Source of the DNA: Zygnema cylindricum
Taxonomy: Eukaryota > Streptophyta > Zygnematophyceae > Zygnematales > Zygnemataceae
NCBI GenBank assembly: GCA_037447655.1
Contig: JBBHKE010000591.1
Coordinates: 1 to 64,000 of the forward strand
Reading direction: 5' to 3'
DNA length: 64,000 bases
Part shown: positions 54,919 to 64,000 of the stretch, one piece after another
Layout: every line of letters starts with the position of its first letter
How positions within the stretch are numbered: the first letter of the stretch is position 1
Program-made: the position numbers and the translations under genes
Notes under the pieces: generated by a model
The model's input: only the letters and a program-made list of their open reading frames with translations
Databases searched by the model: none
Told to the model about the DNA's origin: nothing

Positions 54919-57900
54919 CTCTAGGGTACCCATATTTGATGGATCAGACTTTCTTTATTGGGAAATGATGATGGAGGGAGAACTATTTGAGAAGCATCTA
55001 TGGGGCAGAGTGTCTGGACAAATTCGATGCCCACCTCCACCTGGGTTTGGAGGGACACGTTTTTCTGGCACCTCCGCCTCTACAGTTGGTAGTACAGCTG
55101 CCACCATCACCGAGGATGAAGATGAGGAAGGAGAAAAGATTGTCATGGAAGGAGAAAAGGAAGGAGTTGCAACTCAAGTAACACCATTGCCGAAGGCGAT
55201 ACCGGCAGCAACACCACAAGCAACAACGACAAGGGTTCAGACCGAAAGATCAGAGTATGAAAAGTGGAACTACAAAGACAAGGTTGCTAAGCTCGTAATT
55301 CTTAAAAGTGTAGCAAAGGGCATTGCCATTCCCCTTATGCATGTCAAATCTTCATCTCAGATTTGGATATCACTAGTTAACAAATATAAGAGTGGATCAT
55401 TGCAGCAGCAACAGTTGGCAGAAAATAAGATTGAAGCTTATACTTATAAGGGAGGAAGTATGGATAATTATTGCAATGATTTAGGAGCATTGTTTGGAGA
55501 GTTAGAGAGTGCAGGTAACTCATGGTCTGAGAGACAAAGAGTGAACACATTAATGATGAAACTACCTGAAGAGTATGAGAATATCATTAACCGATTGCAG
55601 GACATAGGAGATAGCAATTGGAATTGGGATGACACTGTGGGAATGATTTTAGTGAAAGAAAGCACCAAAGAGCTTAGGAGAGGGAGTCCAAGTGTTCAAG
55701 CATTGTCTGCAGGAGCTGATTGGCGGAAGCGTGATGAGGAGAGAGGGAAAGATCCCTATCGAAACTTTGGTGGAAGAGGACAAGGAGGTGGCAGATTTGA
55801 TAGACAGGGGAGAGGAACTTCTCGATGAGGATTATGTCACTTCTGCAAGAAACCGGGACACTATATGGCAGATTGTGTCAGACTTGCAGATCTTCGACTG
55901 AAAGATGGTCAAGGAACCTCAAAGGACGGAGGAAAGAAAAAGGCTTTCCTGACTGAAGTTGTTGATGAGGAAGTGGAAGAAAAAACTGAACCTGAAGAGG
56001 AGCTTTAGGAGCGTCTCCTTAATCCGAAAAACACTGAAAAGCATCTCGACATTCCACGGAGACAAAAGTGTGCTTTCGGAGGTAAGAGGGATCCACCCGA
56101 GGATGGGTGGATCATAGACTCAGGGGCTTCAATGCATATGTGCAAAGATAAGCGGTGGTTCACTAAACTGAGAAAGAACCCAACAGTTGAGATAGAGTAC
56201 GGAGATGGTAGAGTAGAAACCACAAGTCTTGTTGGAACTGTTGACTTGAAGGTTCTAGTTGATGGAAAGGCCTCAATGGTAACACTCTCAGACGTTCTTT
56301 ACATTCCACAACTTAGCAAGAACCTAGTCTCAACAGCTGTCCTAGATGAAAAGGAGTTTGAAACAGGAACTAGGAAAGGAATCTTCACAGCAAGCTTTGA
56401 TAATGAGGTTTATTTCATAGCTGAGAAGGGCAGTCAAGGAATTTTCAGAATTGTACTTTGCAATGAAAAGAGTGTTCTCTACTCGTGTGCAAGTGAGATG
56501 ATGCTTTGGCATAAAAGGTTGGGGCATGTGCATCTAGATAGATTAAAGAAAATGAAGAAAAGGGGAATAGTGGAGGGTATTACTTTTGAAGATGATGAGA
56601 CCTTTGATGATTGTAGTGGATGTGCCCAAGGGAAGATTCATAGACTTCCATTTCCAAAGGCAACCACATTTAGGAGAGAGAAAGTATTAGATCTAGTTCA
56701 CACTGATGTTTGGGGACTTGCTAGGTATGCTTCACATGGGGGGAAGAGATGGATGTTAACTATCATAGATGATTGGTCTAGATACACGAAGGTATACTTT
56801 CTCAGACATAAGTCAAAGGTATTAAGATGTTTCAAAGAGTATAAAGTATGGAGTGAAAAGCTACATGAAACCTCAATAAAAGAGATAAGAAGTGATAATG
56901 GGAAAGAATACACCTCAAGGGATTTTGAAGAATATCTTAAAGAAGAAGGAATTCATCATGAGAAAATTGTTCCCTATAATCCGGAACAAAATGGAGTAGC
57001 AGAAAGAGTGAATAGAACTTTAAGAGATATGTCCAGAAGTATGTTAAGTGATAAGAGGATAGGGCTGTAGTTTTGGGCTGAGTCTATGAACTATGCTAAT
57101 TTCATCAAAAATAGAGTCCTAACTTCAGCAAATAAGGAGGAAACTCCGTATGAGAGGTGGACAGGAAGAAAGCCTGATTTGTCTAGTTTGAGAGTGTTCG
57201 GAAGTCAAGTCTACAGTTTGGATTCCGATAAGACTAAATGGAAGTTAGAGGGAAAAGGGAAACCAGGATATCTTGTAGGATATGATGAGAGCACAAAAGG
57301 ATACCGAGTGTATGACTTGAAAAAGAGAGATATAATTTTGGTATAACACATAGTGGTGATGAATGAAGAGAAGTCCATTGATCCATTCAAATATAATAAG
57401 GAAGTCAAAATCAGATTTGAAACGGATCAGTTTTCTGACTTTGACTTTGAAAAGGAAGAGAAGGAAGAGGGAGAAAAAGAAAAATCTGCAGATCTACCAA
57501 AGGAGAAGGAGGAAAGGACAACATCCGAGGCAACGCCACAATACGAAGTGGAAACCGATGAGGAACTTGATGAGACACCGGAATTGGAAGATAGGGAAGC
57601 TGAAAATCTCCCAAAACGAAACCCAAGGATGCCTTCCATACCGGCGTCCGATTTTGAAGGGGGAAGAAGAAGTAGTAAACGACTTCAGGAAAGACAAGTA
57701 AATAACCAACTCACAAAGATGTCTCACCCACATGAACCTCAAACATACTTAGAGGCCATAAACACTCCAGAAAGTAGCCGGTGGATCACAGCTATAAATG
57801 AAGAAATGGCCTCTATCATGGAAGCCAATACATGGGAGTTGGTAGATTGTCCACCGGATCGAAAACCGATCGGATGTAAGTGGGTGTTTAAACTAAAATT

Positions 57901-59320
57901 AAACCCGGATAATACCATTGAGAGGTACAAAGCTAGGTTAGTTGCAAAATGTTATACACAGAAAGAGGGGATAGACTACGAAGAAACCTTTGCACCTGTA
58001 GTCAGATTTCCTTCTGTTAGAATCCTTTTAAGTATAGCCGTAGCGGAGGATATGGAAATCCACCAGATGGATATTAAAACTACCTTTTTGCATGGAGAGG
58101 TGGAAGAAGAAATTTACATGAGGCAACCGGAAGGATTCGTGGAAAGTGGGGAAGAAAACAAAGTTTGCAAACTGATAAAATCACTCTATGGGCTTAAGCA
58201 AGCCCCGCGACAGTGGAATGTAAAACTCGACGAATTTTTGACCGGTTTGGGGTATATCATAATTAGTTCAGATCACTCTATATATTTATTTGAGGATGAG
58301 AATGGAGTGATATTTATTGCTATTTATGTGGATGATTTGTTGGTCTTAAGCAAGTCCTTAGATAAAATTAGCAAACTAAAACGGGATCTTAGAAGCAGTT
58401 TTGATATGAAAGATCTTGGCGAAGCAAAGTACATTTTGGGAATTCAGATGGAGAGAGATAGAGGGAATAGGATTATAAGGCTCACTCAAAAAGAAGCAAT
58501 CGGTAATATGCTAGAAAAATTTCAAATGGAGAAAGCAAACGGATGTACTACTCCCATGGATTTGAAGAAAGTGAGTGAGCGGAGTGAAGAGGGAGGAATA
58601 TTCATCATTAATGATGAGATGGACGAGATAGAAAGAAAATTTATGGAAAATATCCCTTATCGGCAGATTGTAGGCAGTTTAATTTATTTTATGAAGTGTA
58701 CCCGTCCGAATATAGCTGCAGCTGTAGGTGTCATTAGTAGAAATCTAAATGAACCAAGAAAGAGAGATTGGGAGGCTGCCAAAAGGGTGATGAGGTATCT
58801 GGTGGGGACAAGGGAATTATGGTTGCATTTGGGAGGGGAGCACACTGACATCACCACTTGGAGTGATGCCAGTTATGGAGATGTGCCTTTAAGGAGGTGT
58901 ACGACTGGATATGTGTTGCAAATTGGATCCGGTGCATGTTGTTGGAGTAGCAAGCAACAAAAAGTAGTTGCTCAGTCCACTATGGAGGCTGAATACATGG
59001 CTTCTTGTGCTGCCACCAAAGAATTAATGTGGGTTAAATCTCTTCTTGAAGAACTTGGGTTCATGAAGTCTGGAACTCAACATGTTTTTTGTGATAATCA
59101 AGCTGCTATCTCGATTGCAGCTAATCCGAAACATCACTTCAAAGCTAAGCATATGGATATTAGACTAAGCTTTGTCAGAGAGAAGGTAGAAAATAAAATT
59201 ATTAAACTGGTTCATAAAACTGATAGAGAAATGATTGCAGACATGATGACAAAAGCAGTGCCTTCCCCTAAGTTGATTTATTGCAGAGAAAACTGTGGAT
59301 TAAAATTGAAAAGTGACTAG
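54908..59320 (+). pseudogene. Copia P gag-pol, one frame with four nonsense codons
   Basis: A single frame spans gag to RNase H with no frameshift. It is broken at TGA 55826-55828, TAG 56006-56008, TAG 57068-57070 and TAA 57344-57346. Gag starts MGPPSRVPIFDGSDFLYWE and has a UBN2-type core. The CCHC knuckle at 55835-55876 is CHFCKKPGHYMADC. Protease: IIDSGAS, Asp codon 56117. Pre-integrase: MLWHKRLGHVHLDRL. Integrase Asp (56705), Asp (56894), Glu (57002). RT: WVFKLKLNPDNTIERYKARL, SLYGLKQAPRQWN, YVDD at 58325-58336. RNase H: WSDASYGD, TMEAEYMAS, CDNQAAI. The final stop is 59318-59320. All visible catalytic residues are kept, so decay is recent or limited to the stops. Confidence 0.92.
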
Positions 59321-59333
59321 GAATTAAGGGGAG

Positions 59334-60224
59334 TGTTGAAAAGAGGTAATTAATAGTTCACTTCCCTATTTTAGTTTTTCTTTAAAGAAAGAGAGTAAGG
59401 ATCAAAAGCGCGCCATGGCTGCCGCCATATTTAGAAAGTGGCAATTTTTGCAGTTAAGGGTATTTTGGCTAAAATGACGCCAAGGTCTAGATTTGAACCT
59501 ATGACCTCTAGATTCTTTTTTGCCTAACGCATTAACCATTAAGGCGTTATGAAACGATACACGTGACGGGTTTCATAAATATATAAACATTAACAAAACA
59601 ACTAATTAACAGCACACTAACCAAAAGGAGCAATTTCTGCATGTACGCGAATCTGAACCGTGTAAAATATGTTTTGATCGGACGGCCGGCATTATAGCCG
59701 CCACGCGAAGTGAGCTTTTTGGCGGCATACGGATATAGCGTCACGCGGTGCCACGTGGCGCCACATTATTTGATACCGGAGAAGATGGGAGGAGGAACCA
59801 TGGCTTCCGATATGACAGGTGTCACCTTGTAGACCTTGTCGTACAATGGTTGTACAATAAGTACATCGCCCATTGTACCTTCTTGTACTTTATAGTGTTC
59901 CTATTGGACTAGGGTTTAATAGTAGGTAGTCGTGAGTAGGCAGACCGAGACTTGGTAATATTTAGGTACCTCTCTCTCTAAGAGAGCTTGTAACTATAAA
60001 GGTCATCTTTGACCAGCCATAACTTACTGCTCGTGTGAGCAAATTCAGTGATTCTTTTTGCGTTTGACTCAGGGGAGTCTTGTCCTCACAAGGGTGAGAG
60101 TGGTCAGAATATTTGTGTGCCTGGGCGGCGCTTATTCAGCGGGAAAGTAGAAGGGGCAAATATTATCCTAGAGGCTTTACATAGGCTGCTCATTCTGTGG
60201 GTCAATGGAGACCACAGAATTTCA
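59334..60224 (+). repeat. 3' LTR of copia P (891 bp)
   Basis: TGTTGAAAAGAGG..AGAATTTCA, preceded by GGAATTAAGGGGAG (polypurine tract). Confidence 0.93.
59471..59549 (-). promoter_or_regulatory. Antisense tRNA-like module in the P 3' LTR
   Basis: Minus strand: TAACGCC and GGCGTCA form an acceptor-like stem (6 of 7). Inside are TTAATGGTTAATGCG and a better B-box AGGTTCAAATCT than in the 5' LTR. TTTT at 59471-59474 follows the stem exactly where CCA would be. Confidence 0.58.
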
Positions 60225-60626
60225 GTATATAATCGAAGATGTTTGGGTATAGACTATATGTTACAGATTTGAATTTCTTGCGGACGTTGAAAAAACATCT
60301 AGATCGTTGGATCACTGGGTTACTTGCTGTTTCGAGAATTGCGATGCTTTACCTGGGGAAACCTCGTTGTCTAATATGTTTAATTTAATGAAGATTCAAT
60401 ACAAGAAAAGTCTTTATTACATAATGTGCGATGGAAAACCATCAAAGTACAAAGGGGGTAAAAAAAAGAAATAGAATATTTAAAGACTACAAGGTTCAGC
60501 AGCTACGAAAACAAAAATAAAACAAAACAAAACAAAACAAATGAGGAAAAACAATAGCAACTAGGCTAACTAGCAAGACCAAACAAAAAACCAAAGATGA
60601 CTAGACAAAAAAAGAAAAAAATCTCT
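60225..60626. other. Flank between copia P and the RT remnant
   Basis: A-rich on the plus strand (AAAACAAAACAAAAC near 60525), i.e. T-rich downstream of the minus-strand RT frame. No gene. Confidence 0.35.
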
Positions 60627-62660
60627 CTATATGATGCCCCACAATCCAACAAAATAGAGTCCACACCCTCGAAGATCGTGGATGTGGACTAGATCTCGTA
60701 GAGGAAGGTCTAGGAGGCCTCGCCTACCATCCGCCACCGTGCTTCGACGGAGATGGGTCGTAGCTTGCGCTCGTTGAAGGGCAACTGATACATGTTGCCG
60801 GTAAAAAACAACCAGAAGGCTTGGGGGAGGACTCCTTGGACCCCTAGAATCAAAATCTCTCTTAGCACATTTGCGAAGAAAATCATTGAAAAACTTGTCT
60901 AAAGAACCAAAAATCTTTGCGGCAAATGGGACAAACTGGTCCGCCGAGTCTCGGTGAGCGTTATCCCTTTCTTTAGAAGCCGTTGCGTCCCGAGCCGCCA
61001 CGCTTCTATACAATGCCACGCGAGAAGAAATGTGGGTTCTAGTCGGATCAGTAAGGACCACATCACCCAAAGTCTGCCCAGTCCCGTGCAGGAAAACCAA
61101 GTCAACCCGAGGGCTTCAAAGACCACTAGATTGGGGCCGAGGAGGTAAGATATGAGAAACCTCTCGCTTCACGGCGTAGCCTGCTTCGACACCAATCGCA
61201 GCAATCGCATCACGAACCTGATCATGCGCGACGGTACCTTCACCACCCCGCGAACAACGAAGTAAATGGATGCCGTCGGAGTCAACAGGTTGGTTGCAAA
61301 CATAGTTGGGGCACCCAAGAAGCGGACGGTGAGGAAAACCCAAACAAAGGCGGATAATAGAGGTGAACTGGTCAGACGTTAGACGATGTGTCGAAAAAAT
61401 GGGTGTTGCCTGTAACCACGCACCTACCTCTGGCCCAAAACAAGAACGTAAAAGAGCACGCGATTGAGCGGAAGGTAGCGCATTTAATAGATCATGGAAT
61501 TCAGCGACTGCCAACTGCTCGGAAATGCGTTGTTGCACATGGTAGTTATTGTCAGCAATAAGAGACGGAAAAGGTGGCGCTTGGTTTCGGTCATCAGACG
61601 GAATGAGTGCACGAGTGGAGAGAAGAGCCTCATGAAACGGAAAAAGATTATTCTCTGTTTTAGGGACGACTTGGGCTAGAATGGGAACATCATTTGCTAT
61701 AAAACGGGAAGCGATAACAGGCGCCACTAAAGCCCAACTACCCAAAAAAGCCGTCGGAGCAACTCGAGTCACTGGAATCAAACCTAAACCCCCGTTGGAA
61801 ATTGGAAGACTAGCTTGAGGGCATGCAAATGAACCCTTTGGGCGATCAAAATCCCATTTCCAGCGAGGTGATGGAGAACACTAAAAAATTGATCGTCAAA
61901 CCCTGTAAGAGAGGACAAAAATGGAGCCGTTGGTGGTACCGTCCGAGCGAGATAGAGAGGACGTTGAGCAAAGCAACGAGAGGGGATTTGAAATGCCACT
62001 TGGGAGTCAAAGAGCTTAGGAAGTTCATCAGAGTGCGAGAGGTCAGCCATAAAAGCATCAGTGACAACATGGTTCACAAAAGATGAGGCACCGATAGGTG
62101 AGCCTAAAGCTTTAATACCATCCGTCGGAGATGCAATGCGAAAACCCACAGGAACAAGGAAGTCTGAAGGTAAGCCTTGCGAGCACCAAGCCACACATTT
62201 AGACAGCTTAACTGACAAACCAATCCAACGAAGTTGCTCCGCAAAATGAGAAAAGGCCGATAAAACTTGGTCACGAGGGCCCACAATATGAGTATCATTT
62301 GCGATAGACGGGAATAAACAACTTGGAAAAATCGTAGCAGTCGCGTAAAGCTTGAAGGTGAGCTAATGCAAAAAGGGGGGCCCCGAAAGGATCACCTTGA
62401 TGAGTGCCAGTCACAGACTCCAATGTGGCGACCTCACCAAAGGGACCGCCAAGAGGAAGGATGAGGGAGCTCCGGGGAGAATAAAATGCACGAACAAAAG
62501 GGAAAATGTGGTTGATGGGAGATGGAGCATGCCTTAATTCTCGGAAGATAGCATTACGGTTGACAACATTAAAGGCGTTAGCAACAAATTCAGTAGTGGC
62601 AATCCTCTTGTTTTTTGGGGAATGTGTTCGACTTTCATTTGGACAATGGCGCGTTTTCAA
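60627..62660 (-). pseudogene. Non-LTR-type reverse transcriptase remnant with C-terminal zinc motif and conserved tail
   Basis: Minus strand. 62295-62660: ANAFNVVNR..IFREL and TGTHQGDPFGAPLFALAHLQ (RT motifs A/B region). A shift near 62310-62320 leads to the active-site box, read IANDTHIVGP where ADD is expected. 61784-62284: LRWIGLSVKLSKC. A one-base loss in a G-run near 61789 leads to GGLGLIPVTRVAP, a Cys/His motif (CPNYVC..GIHLLRC..HDQVRD, near 61230-61310) and, after an in-frame TGA (61116-61118), a tail with TGQTLGDVVLTDPTRTH and FVPFAAKIFGSLDKF (60627-61100), possibly a nuclease-like domain. The 5' part is missing. Confidence 0.72.
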
Positions 62661-63841
62661 CTTCGATGAAACTATATAAGTTAGGGGGTGTCAGCGCAAG
62701 AAATTTCAAGACACTATTGGATGAATCCCTGGCAGCATCAAGAAGATGCTTACAATCGGGCCAACAAAGGAGGTTATTTTCTCCTAGCTAGGGGAGGCTA
62801 CTTTTCCTAGGGCCAAGATCGAGGATTCTCGTCGACTCTCGGGAGGAGATGATTGCTAGGCTTAGGATTGAGTTGCAACAAATGAAGTATGTAGTGATGT
62901 CGAAACATAGTGTTAGCACCACCGTCAAGATCCTATCCATAGGAGCATTCCCTATACAATTGTTGCCCTATCACGGAAAGCCGTTGAGAATGGGGATGTC
63001 TGGTTCAATACGACGCAGACAGCATTCGTGACCAAGAATATTGATAAAACAGTGGGTTCCATGCAGAATCATGTTAATTACTGTTTTACGGGGACTTACC
63101 ATCAGCTGCATTTGTTTGTTTATTTTTGCCGGCTCGTGAGATCGGTTTTCAAAAGTCAAATGTAGTTTTCCCTTTACAACAACTGCTGCTTTGATGTAAC
63201 CTCATGTCCATAATAGAAATTGGACATTATAGCTATAACAATCTTATTTCTCCGCAAAATTCATGCCATGCTCAGTCCATACACTGCAGAAAACATTAAA
63301 ATTGGACATGGAGCCATATTCTCACAATCATTTTTCCTTTTATCGACAGCAACAAAGACTGTGATAACTGCAAACCCTAGATTCCATTTCTGTTCAACAT
63401 ATTATTTTAACAATTCCAATGTGCGGAAAGCCAGATGAAGAACAATGTGCACTTATTGTGGAGAGCTGAAAATCCACAAGGAATTGTTATACACACTAAT
63501 AACTACCTACTGTATGGCACACCTGTAGACTCACAATATCTGTCACGAGGTGTACCACTTCAGACACTCTTATCTGCCTGAAAATTCTAAAAATAATTAC
63601 CTTATATTTTCCCACTATATAAAATATAAACTAATACCAATAGTTATATGCATATGTATGTATGACTATCGATAAATAGAATGATATCTTCCTCCTGAAA
63701 AAGCAGACGCACGGTTTCTAAAAATGTCATTCAGCTTGTCAAAATTTGAATAGATGGTTTCCACCCATTTCAGAGACCTGCCCTACAAAAAAGAATCGCC
63801 TCATGTTTACAAATAAATAAGTAACCAATACTTCCAGAGCC
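62661..63841. other. No supported gene
   Basis: Short frames only; no repeat family recognised. Confidence 0.35.
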
Positions 63842-64000
63842 TCACATGATCGAACACTGCTTCTCTGGGTCTCCACCGCCCTTCTCCACCTTCAAATTGG
63901 ATTTCCCAACATGCTTTCCCTTTCTTTCCTGTTTCGGAGGAGAAAAGGTAATTGTCAGGCGAGTGCTCGGAAGACGGTGCATCCAACGGCCCATGTTGCC
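63842..64000 (-). CDS. Possible C-terminal exon ending in a CaaX-like motif (partial)
   Basis: A minus-strand frame is open from the window edge to TGA at 63842-63844 (52 codons). It contains MGRWMHRLPSTRLTITF, a Lys-rich stretch (KQERKGKHVGKSNLKVEK) and ends DPEKQCSIM. A Cys followed by Ser-Ile-Met at the very C-terminus matches the CaaX prenylation signature, and a basic stretch before it is common in prenylated proteins. I do not recognise the family; the frame could be chance. Confidence 0.3.
   Translation of the reverse strand, partial: GNMGRWMHRLPSTRLTITFSPPKQERKGKHVGKSNLKVEKGGGDPEKQCSIM

Larger units (their letters stand above)
54016..60224 (+). mobile_element. Full-length Ty1/copia element P (6209 bp)
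   Basis: The order is 5' LTR 54016-54903, PBS 54904-54918, gag-pol frame 54908-59320, polypurine tract about 59320-59333, 3' LTR 59334-60224. The domain order protease-integrase-RT-RNase H defines copia (Pseudoviridae type). Flanks ATATC (left) and GTATA (right) do not form a clear 5-bp duplication, so the copy may be recombinant or its flank altered. Confidence 0.93.

Noticed and set aside
61494-62249. Plus-strand frames in the RT remnant
   Set aside because: Shadows of the minus-strand RT, which carries the recognisable motifs.

Overview
The window is nuclear DNA of a streptophyte-like eukaryote. Host genes are split by GT-AG introns of up to 2.7 kb. Repeats take up roughly half the sequence, and there is one 722-base assembly gap (35698-36419). 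The gene set and the Ty1/copia elements, whose primer-binding site matches the anticodon arm of a plant-type initiator tRNA-Met, suggest a charophyte alga or early-diverging land plant. The species is an inference; no rRNA or organelle marker is present.

Gene part (1-20 kb). The last exon of an alpha/beta-hydrolase ends at 206 (+). A ten-exon minus-strand gene (5926-14701) encodes an MFSD5/MOT2-type MFS transporter of about 475 residues; every exon junction keeps phase. A second minus-strand gene (16709-20050) encodes a CWF19L1/CwfJ-type RNA-processing protein with an RS-rich leader. It carries two apparent one-base losses, so it is either mis-assembled or a young pseudogene. A possible C-terminal exon ending in a CaaX-like motif runs off the right edge (63842-64000, -).

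Accessory part (20-37 kb). This is a mosaic of TA-flanked MITEs, tandem arrays, a decayed Crypton (tyrosine-recombinase DNA transposon, 25101-28408, -), a hAT-like element with another MITE nested inside it (32678-33830), and repeats whose flanks are conserved but whose central hairpins have unrelated arms.

Retroelement part (37-62.7 kb). An old minus-strand copia element (M3, 45298-50807) was invaded by a tandem, internally deleted copia pair (M1/M2, 37290-45297). Three plus-strand solo LTRs then landed inside these. A separate full-length copia element (P, 54016-60224) has both LTRs and one gag-pol frame broken only by four stop codons. A degenerate non-LTR reverse transcriptase lies at about 60630-62660 (-). 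The most striking shared feature is that every copia LTR, across several diverged subfamilies, carries an antisense tRNA-like block (A-box-like and B-box-like segments, usually followed by an oligo-T run), which could be an internal Pol III promoter.
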